Origin: Marinirhabdus sp050859505
GTDB taxonomy: Bacteria; Bacteroidota; Bacteroidia; Flavobacteriales; Flavobacteriaceae
Length of the DNA: 64,000 nucleotides
Assembly: GCF_050859505.1 (NCBI RefSeq)
Contig: NZ_CP193934.1
Span: 124,001 to 188,000, forward strand
Direction of reading: 5' to 3'
Under the pieces are notes generated by a model that was given only the letters and a program-made list of their open reading frames with translations, ran no database searches and was not told where the DNA came from. The position numbers and the translations under genes are program-made. Shown here one piece after another: positions 24,579 through 32,106 of this stretch (the first letter of the stretch is position 1; the number at the start of each line of letters is the position of its first letter).

Positions 24579-24599
24579 CTTTTCTTTTTCTTTAAAAAA

Positions 24600-25319
24600 T
24601 TACTTTCTGTTACGACGTGATTTGTTACCACCTCGGCCAGAACCGCTTTTTCCACCTTTTTTGTCTAATCCGACCAATGGAGAAAGCTCTCTTTTACCAT
24701 ATACTTCGCCTTTCATAATCCATACTTTAACACCCAATCTACCATAGGTAGTGTGCGCTTCTACTAAAGCATAATCAATATCGGCTCTAAAGGTACTCAA
24801 AGGAATACGTCCATCTTTGTACGATTCACTACGTGCCATTTCAGCACCGTTTAAACGTCCAGAGATTTGGATTTTAATTCCCTCAGCATTCATACGCATT
24901 GCAGCCGCAATTGCCATCTTAATTGCACGACGGTACGAGATTCTATTCTCAATTTGTCTTGCAACACTGCTTCCTACTAGAAATGCATCTAATTCTGGTC
25001 GCTTGATTTCGTGAATGTTGATTTGTACTTCTTTTTCGGTAATTTTTTTAAGCTCTTCTTTTAGCTTGTCTACTTCCTGCCCACCTTTCCCGATAATGAT
25101 ACCAGGTCTTGCTGTAGTAATAGTAACGGTTACAAGCTTAAGCGTACGCTCAATAATTACTCTAGACACACTTGCTTTACTTAAACGAGCATGGATGTAT
25201 TTTCTAATCTTGTCGTCTTCGGCTAATTTATCGCCGTAGTCGTTCCCTCCGTACCAGTTGGATTCCCATCCTCTAATGATACCTAAACGGTTCCCGATTG
25301 GATTTGTCTTCTGTCCCAT
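24600..25319 (-). CDS. rpsC: 30S ribosomal protein S3
   Basis: mRNA-entry-site protein with an N-terminal KH domain (GIIIGKGGQEVDKLKEELKKI, GxxG loop near residue 80) and the C-terminal S3 domain (GRLNGAEMARSESYKDGRIPLSTFRADIDYALVEAHTTYGRLGVKVWIMKGE). Its 239 residues end in a Lys/Arg/Gly-rich tail (GKSGSGRGGNKSRRNRK). It follows rplV after 6 bases. Confidence 0.98.
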   Translation of the reverse strand: MGQKTNPIGNRLGIIRGWESNWYGGNDYGDKLAEDDKIRKYIHARLSKASVSRVIIERTLKLVTVTITTARPGIIIGKGGQEVDKLKEELKKITEKEVQINIHEIKRPELDAFLVGSSVARQIENRISYRRAIKMAIAAAMRMNAEGIKIQISGRLNGAEMARSESYKDGRIPLSTFRADIDYALVEAHTTYGRLGVKVWIMKGEVYGKRELSPLVGLDKKGGKSGSGRGGNKSRRNRK

Positions 25320-25325
25320 TTAAAT

Positions 25326-25733
25326 TTAGCTTTGTGTGTTATCGTTAGCTCCTAATACCAGTGTTACGTGGTTGGAACGTTTTCTAATTCTGTGTGCGCG
25401 ACCCTGTGGTGCTGGACGTAGTCTTTTCAACATTGTTCCACCATCTACACGAATCTCTTTAATAAAAAGATCTGCATCTTCTAAAGAGGCCTCTTCATTT
25501 TTTGCTTGCCAGTTTGCAATGGCAGACAATAACAGTTTTTCCAAACGGTTAGAAGCTTCTTTTTTGCTGAATCTTAAAATATTAAGCGCTGTGTTGATCT
25601 TTTCACCACGTACCAAGTCTGCAACTAAACGCATTTTTCTTGGTGACGTAGGGCAATTGTTCAATTTAGCGAAGTACTGTGTCTTTTTCGCCTCCTTGAT
25701 TGCTTCTGCTCTTTCTCTTTTACGAACTCCCAT
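25326..25733 (-). CDS. rplV: 50S ribosomal protein L22
   Basis: Tunnel-lining protein. Its 135 residues have the core motif LNNCPTSPRKMRLVADLVRGEKINTALNILRFSKKEASNRLEKLLLSAIANW and the beta-hairpin tip LKRLRPAPQGRAHRIRKRSNHVTLVL, which reaches the peptide tunnel constriction. It has about 20 N-terminal residues more than the E. coli protein. Confidence 0.98.
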   Translation of the reverse strand: MGVRKRERAEAIKEAKKTQYFAKLNNCPTSPRKMRLVADLVRGEKINTALNILRFSKKEASNRLEKLLLSAIANWQAKNEEASLEDADLFIKEIRVDGGTMLKRLRPAPQGRAHRIRKRSNHVTLVLGANDNTQS

Positions 25734-25739
25734 GGCCTA

Positions 25740-26018
25740 TTATTTTTTTCCTTTGTTTTTTGCACCTGCGTGACCACGGAATGATCTTGTAGGTGAAAAT
25801 TCGCCTAATTTATGTCCTACCATGTTCTCAGTTACATATACAGGCACAAATTGTTTCCCGTTGTGTACTGCGATGGTTTGTCCTACAAAATCTGGAGTAA
25901 TCATAGAAGCTCTTGACCAAGTTTTGATCACAGTCTTCTTATTAGTCTCTACATTTTGCTGTACTTTCTTATCTAATTTGAAGTGAACGTACGGTCCTTT
26001 TTTTAACGATCTTGCCAT
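25740..26018 (-). CDS. rpsS: 30S ribosomal protein S19
   Basis: Head protein that forms a complex with S13. Its 92 residues include ARSLKKGPYVHFKLDKKV, TWSRASMITPDFVGQTIAVHNGKQFVPVYVTENMVGHKLGEFSPTRSFRGHAG. This is a full match to the family. It lies between rplB and rplV. Confidence 0.98.
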   Translation of the reverse strand: MARSLKKGPYVHFKLDKKVQQNVETNKKTVIKTWSRASMITPDFVGQTIAVHNGKQFVPVYVTENMVGHKLGEFSPTRSFRGHAGAKNKGKK

Positions 26019-26021
26019 AGC

Positions 26022-26846
26022 TTATTTCTTTCTACGTTCGATTATATACTTATTACTAGCCTTAGTTCTAGAGCGGGTTTTGTATCCTTTTGAAGGAATA
26101 CCGTTTCTTGAACGTGGATGACCTCCTGAAGATTTCCCTTCACCACCACCCATTGGGTGATCTACTGGGTTCATCACTACCGGCCTTGTTCTTGGACGAC
26201 GTCCTAACCATCTTGATCTACCAGCTTTACCACCAACCAATAATTGGTGATCACTGTTACTTACAGCACCAATGGTAGCCATACAGGTAACAAGTATCAT
26301 TCTAGTTTCACCTGAAGGTAATTTAACCGTAGCGTACTTTCCGTCACGTGCCATAAGCTGTGCAAATGCACCAGCACTACGCGCCATAACAGCACCTTGA
26401 CCTGGACGTAATTCTATACAAGAAATAATAGTACCTAGAGGAATATTTGCAAGTGTCATTGCATTTCCGATTTCCGGAGCAGTTTGCTCACCAGAAACTA
26501 TATTTTGCCCAACTTGAAGTCCATTTTGAGCAATTACGTATCTCTTTTCACCATCTTGATAATTCAATAAAGCGATAAAGGCTGTACGGTTTGGATCGTA
26601 TTCGATTGTCGCAACTGTAGCAGGCACGCCATGCTTGTCGCGTTTAAAATCGATTATTCTGTATCTTTTTTTATGACCACCACCAATGTAGCGCATAGTC
26701 ATTCTTCCTTGACTGTTTCTACCACCAGAACGTTTCTTCGGAGCTAATAAACTTTTCTCCGGCTTATCAGTTGTAATGGCATCATAACCATTTACAACTC
26801 TAAAACGCTGTCCTGGGGTGATAGGTTTTAATTTTCTTACTGACAT
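26022..26846 (-). CDS. rplB: 50S ribosomal protein L2
   Basis: Protein needed for subunit association and the peptidyl transferase centre. Its 274 residues have the N-terminal OB domain (GGGHKKRYRIIDFKRDKHG), the SH3-like domain, and the C-terminal loop VVMNPVDHPMGGGEGKSSGGHPRS, which contains the functionally important conserved His. It lies 28 bases after rplW. Confidence 0.98.
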   Translation of the reverse strand: MSVRKLKPITPGQRFRVVNGYDAITTDKPEKSLLAPKKRSGGRNSQGRMTMRYIGGGHKKRYRIIDFKRDKHGVPATVATIEYDPNRTAFIALLNYQDGEKRYVIAQNGLQVGQNIVSGEQTAPEIGNAMTLANIPLGTIISCIELRPGQGAVMARSAGAFAQLMARDGKYATVKLPSGETRMILVTCMATIGAVSNSDHQLLVGGKAGRSRWLGRRPRTRPVVMNPVDHPMGGGEGKSSGGHPRSRNGIPSKGYKTRSRTKASNKYIIERRKK

Positions 26847-26874
26847 CTTTTGTCTAATTTATTGCAAGCTTAGC

Positions 26875-27165
26875 TTACAAATTGTTGTAAAAATCTATTG
26901 TATCACCTTCCGCCACCTGTACAATTGCCTTCTTAACAGCATTTGTTTTACCAGTTTGAACTCCCGTTTTCGTATGACGAACACGACGATCTGGGCGGAC
27001 ATTCATTGTGCGAACTTTTTCAACAGAAACTCCGTAAGTGGCCTCAACCGCTTTCTTGATTTCTACCTTATTCGCCTTTGGGTTTACCTGAAAACCGTAT
27101 CGGTTATTTAAATCCGCATCGGCCGTGGCTTTTTCCGTAATTATAGGTTTTATTAAGATATTCAT
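26875..27165 (-). CDS. rplW: 50S ribosomal protein L23
   Basis: Tunnel-exit docking protein for SRP and trigger factor. Its 96 residues include IIKPIITEKATADADLNNRYGFQVNPKANKVEIKKAVEATYGVSVEKVRTMNVRP. It lies 7 bases after rplD. Confidence 0.97.
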   Translation of the reverse strand: MNILIKPIITEKATADADLNNRYGFQVNPKANKVEIKKAVEATYGVSVEKVRTMNVRPDRRVRHTKTGVQTGKTNAVKKAIVQVAEGDTIDFYNNL

Positions 27166-27172
27166 CTTGTTT

Positions 27173-27802
27173 CTATTTACTTAAGTTCGTATTAATTCCT
27201 TCCAAAGAACCTTCAAACAATACTACACTGTTTGCATTCATAATTTTGTAAGTACTTAACTCTGAGTTGTTTATAACTTCTGTACCTTTCAAATTGCGAG
27301 ACGACAAATATACATTATTATTTGACTCTCCCAACACAAACAAAGACTTTTTGTTTTCAAGTCCTAAATTCTTTAAAACTGAAGTAAAACTCTTCGTTTT
27401 TGGGGCATCAAAATTTAAATCTTCTATCACCACAATTGCCTTGTCATTTGCCTTTACAGTAAGGGCAGATTTACGAGCCAAACGCTTTAAGTTCTTATTC
27501 AATTTGAATGAATAGTTTCTTGGTCTAGGTCCGAACATACGTCCACCACCTCTAAAAACACCAGACTTAATACTTCCCGCACGAGCCGTACCAGTTCCTT
27601 TTTGTTTCTTTATCTTTCTTGTTGACCCTGAAATCTCAGCACGCTCCTTAGATTTGTGAGTTCCTTGACGTTGGTTTGCCAAGTACTGTTTTACATCTAG
27701 GTACATTGCGTGATTATTAGGCTCAATTCCAAACACATCGTTAGAAAGTTCAACCTTTCTACCTGTGTCTTTTCCGTTGATATCTACTACTGCTACCTTC
27801 AT
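27173..27802 (-). CDS. rplD: 50S ribosomal protein L4
   Basis: Tunnel-wall protein; in E. coli it represses its own S10 operon. Its 209 residues include the extended internal loop STRKIKKQKGTGTARAGSIKSGVFRGGGRMFGPRPRNYSFKLNK. Its start overlaps the rplC stop by one base (TAATG), so the two are translationally coupled. Confidence 0.98.
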   Translation of the reverse strand: MKVAVVDINGKDTGRKVELSNDVFGIEPNNHAMYLDVKQYLANQRQGTHKSKERAEISGSTRKIKKQKGTGTARAGSIKSGVFRGGGRMFGPRPRNYSFKLNKNLKRLARKSALTVKANDKAIVVIEDLNFDAPKTKSFTSVLKNLGLENKKSLFVLGESNNNVYLSSRNLKGTEVINNSELSTYKIMNANSVVLFEGSLEGINTNLSK

Positions 27803-28413
27803 TACTTTTGGATCATTACATAAGCATTCTTATGTCCTGGCACACATCCCTTCACTACTAGAAGATTTTTGTCTGCTACAACTTTAAGAACTCTTAAATT
27901 TTCAACTTTCACCTTTTCATTCCCCATTTGGCCAGCCATCTTCATTCCCTTGAACACTCTCGCAGGATAAGACGCCGCTCCAATAGAACCCGGTGCTCTT
28001 AAACGGTTGTGTTGCCCGTGAGTAGCTTGACCCACACCAGCAAAACCGTGACGCTTCACTACCCCTTGAAAACCTTTACCCTTGCTCGTTCCAGAAATAT
28101 CTACGAACTCACCTTCAACAAAGTGTTCTACAGTGATAGTATCACCTAATTTATAATCTTCTCTAAATCCTTGGAATTCGGCGACTTTGCGTTTTGCAAC
28201 AGTTCCTGCTTTCTTGGCGTGGCCTTCAGCAGCTTTAGTTACAGTCTTCTTGTCATCGAAACCAAGTTGAAGAGCTTCGTACCCGTCAACCTCAGCGGTT
28301 CTGACTTGGGTAACAACACAGGGCCCACACTCTATAACGGTACACGGCATATTTTTTCCGTTCTCGTCAAAGATGCTGGTCATCCCTATCTTTCTTCCAA
28401 TTAACCCAGACAT
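27802..28413 (-). CDS. rplC: 50S ribosomal protein L3
   Basis: Assembly initiator of the large subunit. Its 203 residues include the GLIGRKIGMTSIFDENG start and the extension near the peptidyl transferase centre, GKGFQGVVKRHGFAGVGQATHGQHNRLRAPGSIGAASYPARVFKGMKMAGQMG, with the Gln that PrmB methylates in related proteins. A 183-base gap with hairpins separates it from rpsJ upstream. Confidence 0.98.
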   Translation of the reverse strand: MSGLIGRKIGMTSIFDENGKNMPCTVIECGPCVVTQVRTAEVDGYEALQLGFDDKKTVTKAAEGHAKKAGTVAKRKVAEFQGFREDYKLGDTITVEHFVEGEFVDISGTSKGKGFQGVVKRHGFAGVGQATHGQHNRLRAPGSIGAASYPARVFKGMKMAGQMGNEKVKVENLRVLKVVADKNLLVVKGCVPGHKNAYVMIQK

Positions 28414-28452
28414 ATTTATCTATTTATTTATTAGTAATTCGCCGATTATCGG

Positions 28453-28500
28453 CTTTATTTTTATTCAAATGAAACGGGGTCAAAAATAAATTCGACCCCG
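28453..28500 (-). promoter_or_regulatory. Two hairpins in the rpsJ-rplC gap
   Basis: The minus-strand RNA would form CGGGGTC...GACCCCG (arms at 28500-28494 and 28481-28475) followed by the short palindrome GCCGATAATCGGC (28453-28441). The first loop holds TATTTTTG, a full TAnnTTTG match, so a promoter is also possible. No long T-run follows. Position just before rplC would suit attenuation or autoregulation of the S10 segment, but this is inference. Confidence 0.4.
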
Positions 28501-28548
28501 AATGTTATTTTTTCCGTTTTTCCCCAACCATCGTTAAGGACATTTTTG

Positions 28549-28564
28549 CTTCGACTCCGCTCAG
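28549..28564. repeat. Copy of a dispersed cttcgactccgctcag repeat
   Basis: The sequence cttcgactccgctcag in the rpsJ-rplC gap matches, with small changes, 57925-57938 and 58024-58039 upstream of metH-A. Short repeats of this kind are dispersed in intergenic regions of flavobacterial genomes. Confidence 0.55.
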
Positions 28565-28596
28565 CAACCAAAAGGTATACTAAGAAGTCTTAGTAC

Positions 28597-28902
28597 TTAA
28601 ACCTTTATCTCTACTTCTACTCCACTTGGCAACTCTAACTTCATTAGAGCGTCAATTGTTTTTGAAGAAGAGCTGTAGATATCCAATAATCTCTTGTAAG
28701 AGCTTAATTGAAACTGTTCTCTACTCTTCTTATTTACGTGTGGTGAACGTAGCACTGTAAAGATTTTTTTGTGAGTTGGCAATGGGATTGGCCCGGTTAC
28801 TACTGCACCTGTACTTTTTACGGTTTTTACGATTTTTTCAGCAGATTTGTCCACTAAATTATGATCGTACGATTTTAATTTAATTCTTATTTTTTGACTC
28901 AT
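28597..28902 (-). CDS. rpsJ: 30S ribosomal protein S10
   Basis: Head protein and NusG/NusB partner in antitermination. The start at 28902 (SQKIRIKLKSYDHNLVDKSAEKIV) gives the usual 101 residues; a longer in-frame start at 28944 would add 14 unrelated residues and run into fusA. Other diagnostic segments are GPIPLPTHKKIFTVLRSPHVNKKSREQF. tuf does not lie between fusA and rpsJ as it does in many bacteria. Confidence 0.98.
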   Translation of the reverse strand: MSQKIRIKLKSYDHNLVDKSAEKIVKTVKSTGAVVTGPIPLPTHKKIFTVLRSPHVNKKSREQFQLSSYKRLLDIYSSSSKTIDALMKLELPSGVEVEIKV

Positions 28903-28912
28903 TGCTGAAATA

Positions 28913-31042
28913 TTAAGCGTTAGCGGTTCCTCTTGCTTTTGCAATTACTTCTTCTGAAATATTAGAAGGAGTTTCTGCATAATGTGAAAATTCCATTGTT
29001 GATGTTGCACGACCAGATGAAAGGGTACGTAACGTAGTTACATATCCAAACATTTCAGAAAGAGGTACAGTTGCTTTAACTGTTTTTGCACCGGCACGAT
29101 CACCCATACTAGTCATTTGCCCTCTTCTTCGGTTAAGATCTCCTACAATATCACCCATATTCTCTTCAGGTGTAATCACCTCAATTTTCATAATAGGCTC
29201 CATTATTACTGCTTTCGCAGCTTTGGCAGCAGCTTTAAATCCTAATTTAGCAGCAAGCTCAAATGAAAGTTGGTCAGAATCGACATCGTGATAAGATCCG
29301 TCCGTCAAGGTAACTTTCATAGCATCTACTTCGTATCCTGCTAAAGGTCCGTTTACCATTGCCATCTTAAATCCTTTCTCTACTGAAGGGACAAATTCCT
29401 TAGGAACGTTACCACCTTTAATAGCAGATACAAACTCTAAACCTTCTTTTCCTTCGTCTGCTGGCTCTAATGTAAATACGATATCGGCAAATTTACCACG
29501 TCCACCAGATTGCTTTTTATAAACCTCTCTGTGTTCCGCTTTTCTTGTAATTGCTTCTTTATACTCTACTTGAGGCTGCCCTTGGTTTACTTCAACCTTA
29601 AACTCACGTCTCAAACGATCTACAATAATATCTAAGTGAAGCTCTCCCATTCCAGAAATAATGGTCTGTCCTGAAGCTTCATCTGTTCTAGCTGTAAAAG
29701 TTGGATCTTCTTCAGCTAATTTAGCCAAAGCCATACCCATTTTATCAACATCTGCCTTCGTCTTAGGCTCCACCGCAATACCAATTACAGGATCCGGGAA
29801 GTCCATAGATTCTAAAACAATTGGATGTTTTTCATCAGACATGGTATCCCCTGTCTTGATATCTTTAAATCCTACTGCCGCACCAATATCACCTGCCTCG
29901 ATAAAATCGATAGCATTTTGCTTATTAGAGTGCATTTGATAAATACGAGAAATACGTTCTTTCTTACCAGAACGATTGTTCAAAATATAAGATCCTGCAT
30001 CTAAACGACCAGAATATGCTCTAAAGAATGCTAAACGCCCCACAAAAGGATCTGTCGCAATCTTAAATGCTAAAGCAGCAAAAGGTTCGTTAACACTAGG
30101 CTTACGTCTTTCTTCTTTATCTGTATCTGGATTAACTCCTATTACACTTTCTCTGTCCATTGGAGAAGGTAAGTAACGACACACGGCATCTAATAAAAAC
30201 TGAACTCCTTTATTTTTAAAAGAAGAACCACAAACCATAGGAATAATAGCCATATCCATTACAGCAGCTCTAAGCGCAGCGTGCACTTCTTCTTCTGTAA
30301 TAGAATTTTCATTTTCCATGAATTTCTCTAACAAGTTCTCATCGTAACTCGCTACTTCTTCGATTAACAAAGCACGATACTTACGCACTTCGTCTTTCAT
30401 ATTTTCAGGAATTTCAACTACATCAAATGTAGATCCGTAATTATCATCGTGCCAAACAATAGCTCTGTTTTTCACTAAATCTACGATACCTTTAAAGCCA
30501 TCTTCTTCACCAATGTTTAATACAATTGGCACAGCGTTGGACTTCAACATATCTTTAACTTGCTGACAAACTTCCATGAAATTAGCACCTTGACGGTCCA
30601 TTTTATTCACGAAACCAATTCTTGGCACTTTATAATTATCTGCTAATCTCCAGTTAGTTTCAGATTGCGGCTCTACACCATCAACTGCACTAAATAAGAA
30701 TACCAACCCATCAAGAACACGTAAAGAACGGTTTACTTCTACCGTAAAATCAACGTGACCTGGAGTATCTATAATATTAAAGTGATAATCTTGCGCTTCT
30801 TCAGTTGGCTCTCCATTTTCTTTTGGAAAAGTCCAATCACACGTAGTTGCAGCAGAAGTAATTGTAATACCTCTCTCTGCCTCTTGCTCCATCCAGTCCA
30901 TTGTAGAAGCACCATCGTGTACTTCTCCAATTTTATGAGAAACTCCCGTATAGAATAAAATACGCTCTGTTGTAGTGGTTTTACCAGCATCAATATGCGC
31001 GGCAATCCCTATGTTTCTTGTTAATGTTAAGTCTCTTGCCAT
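28913..31042 (-). CDS. fusA: Elongation factor G
   Basis: Translocase GTPase of 709 residues. G1 is AHIDAGKTTTTER (about 15-27), switch I has RGITITSAATTC, G3 is DTPGHVDF and G4 is NKMD. Domain IV contains GGRGKFADIVFTLEPAD and domain V GDRAGAKTVKATVPLSEMFGYVTTLRTLSSGRATSTMEFSHY. It lies 3 bases after rpsG and 10 bases before rpsJ, so str and S10 segments are joined. Confidence 0.98.
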   Translation of the reverse strand: MARDLTLTRNIGIAAHIDAGKTTTTERILFYTGVSHKIGEVHDGASTMDWMEQEAERGITITSAATTCDWTFPKENGEPTEEAQDYHFNIIDTPGHVDFTVEVNRSLRVLDGLVFLFSAVDGVEPQSETNWRLADNYKVPRIGFVNKMDRQGANFMEVCQQVKDMLKSNAVPIVLNIGEEDGFKGIVDLVKNRAIVWHDDNYGSTFDVVEIPENMKDEVRKYRALLIEEVASYDENLLEKFMENENSITEEEVHAALRAAVMDMAIIPMVCGSSFKNKGVQFLLDAVCRYLPSPMDRESVIGVNPDTDKEERRKPSVNEPFAALAFKIATDPFVGRLAFFRAYSGRLDAGSYILNNRSGKKERISRIYQMHSNKQNAIDFIEAGDIGAAVGFKDIKTGDTMSDEKHPIVLESMDFPDPVIGIAVEPKTKADVDKMGMALAKLAEEDPTFTARTDEASGQTIISGMGELHLDIIVDRLRREFKVEVNQGQPQVEYKEAITRKAEHREVYKKQSGGRGKFADIVFTLEPADEGKEGLEFVSAIKGGNVPKEFVPSVEKGFKMAMVNGPLAGYEVDAMKVTLTDGSYHDVDSDQLSFELAAKLGFKAAAKAAKAVIMEPIMKIEVITPEENMGDIVGDLNRRRGQMTSMGDRAGAKTVKATVPLSEMFGYVTTLRTLSSGRATSTMEFSHYAETPSNISEEVIAKARGTANA

Positions 31043-31045
31043 TTT

Positions 31046-31522
31046 TTAGAATCTGAAATGTGAGAATGCTTTGTTTGCTTCGGCCATTTTATGCGTGTCC
31101 GTTTTCTTCTTGACTGCTGCTCCTTCTTCCTTGGCTGCTGCCAAAATTTCTGAAGCTAATTTTTGAGCCATAGATTTTTCATTACGCTTTCTTGCGAATC
31201 CAATCAACCACTTCATAGCAGTAGATATTTTACGGTCTGCACGAATTTGCATAGGTATCTGGAACGTAGCTCCACCTACTCGGCGACTACGCACTTCTAC
31301 GTGAGGCATTACATTAGAAAGGGCATCTTTCCAAAGCTCTAAGCCTGTTTTTTCTTCGTCTGTTTTTTTCTCTTCTACGATATCAATTGCATCGTAAAAT
31401 ACTTTAAAAGCCACCGACTTTTTCCCATCCCACATCATGTTATTCACAAAACGTGTCACCAATTGGTCATTAAACCTTGGATCCGGTAAAAGCGGTCTTT
31501 TTTTGGCTGCTCTTTTTCTCAT
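31046..31522 (-). CDS. rpsG: 30S ribosomal protein S7
   Basis: 16S rRNA 3'-domain nucleator. Its 158 residues include RKRAAKKRPLLPDPRFNDQLVTRFVNNMMWDGKKSVAFKVFYDA and GGATFQIPMQIRADRKISTAMKWLIGFARKRNEKSMAQKLASEIL. It lies 25 bases after rpsL. Confidence 0.98.
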   Translation of the reverse strand: MRKRAAKKRPLLPDPRFNDQLVTRFVNNMMWDGKKSVAFKVFYDAIDIVEEKKTDEEKTGLELWKDALSNVMPHVEVRSRRVGGATFQIPMQIRADRKISTAMKWLIGFARKRNEKSMAQKLASEILAAAKEEGAAVKKKTDTHKMAEANKAFSHFRF

Positions 31523-31547
31523 TTCTTCGTTTTAAAACTGTTTAAAA

Positions 31548-31922
31548 TTACTTCTTAGGGCGTTTGGCACCATACTTAGACCTACGTTGTGTTCTACCTG
31601 CAACACCAGCGGTGTCTAAGGCTCCACGAACGATGTGGTATCTAACTCCTGGCAAATCCTTCACCCTTCCACCTCTAACCAATACTATCGAGTGTTCCTG
31701 TAGATTGTGTCCCTCGCCTCCGATGTATGCGTTAACCTCTTTTCCATTTGTCAAACGTACACGCGCAACTTTACGCATTGCTGAGTTTGGTTTTTTAGGA
31801 GTAGTGGTATAAACACGCGTACACACTCCGCGGCGTTGCGGGCACGAATCCAAGGCAGCCGATTTGCTCTTCTTGGTTATTTTGGTCCTTCCTTTTCGTA
31901 CTAATTGTGAAATAGTTGGCAT
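31548..31922 (-). CDS. rpsL: 30S ribosomal protein S12
   Basis: Decoding-centre protein of 124 residues. TTPKKPNSAMRKVARVRLTNG (about 40-60) carries the conserved lysines, including Lys43, where streptomycin-resistance changes arise; here the sensitive-type Lys is present. The second decoding loop is GGRVKDLPGVRYH with Asp89, the residue methylthiolated by RimO in other bacteria. It is the first gene of the cluster, with a strong promoter 54 bases upstream. Confidence 0.98.
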   Translation of the reverse strand: MPTISQLVRKGRTKITKKSKSAALDSCPQRRGVCTRVYTTTPKKPNSAMRKVARVRLTNGKEVNAYIGGEGHNLQEHSIVLVRGGRVKDLPGVRYHIVRGALDTAGVAGRTQRRSKYGAKRPKK

Positions 31923-31975
31923 AAAATCCTGTTATACTTAAATTAATAATATAATTTCCCCACTATAAGGGGGCG

Positions 31976-32005
31976 CAAAGGTAGAATTTTTATTTGATTA
32001 TTCAA
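31976..32005 (-). promoter_or_regulatory. Promoter of the rpsL-rplQ supercluster
   Basis: On the minus strand TTG (32005-32003), exactly 19 bases, then TACCTTTG (31983-31976). Both elements match the Bacteroidota housekeeping consensus exactly. The start of transcription would lie about 5 bases further on, giving a leader of about 50 bases before rpsL. Confidence 0.85.
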
Positions 32006-32106
32006 ACACCAACTCACTTATTTTACAAACCTTTTTAATAAACACTGTTTTACTATATGAAAACCGCTTCTGAAACGTTAGATTTACTGCACAAATAGCC
32101 CTGTAC

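Noticed and set aside
25336..25773. Open frame of 145 codons opposite rplV
   Set aside because: Antisense to a complete L22 gene; no start context or family resemblance.
28903..28944. Upstream start for rpsJ adding 14 residues
   Set aside because: It would overlap the end of fusA and does not match S10 N-termini; the ATG at 28902 gives the standard length.
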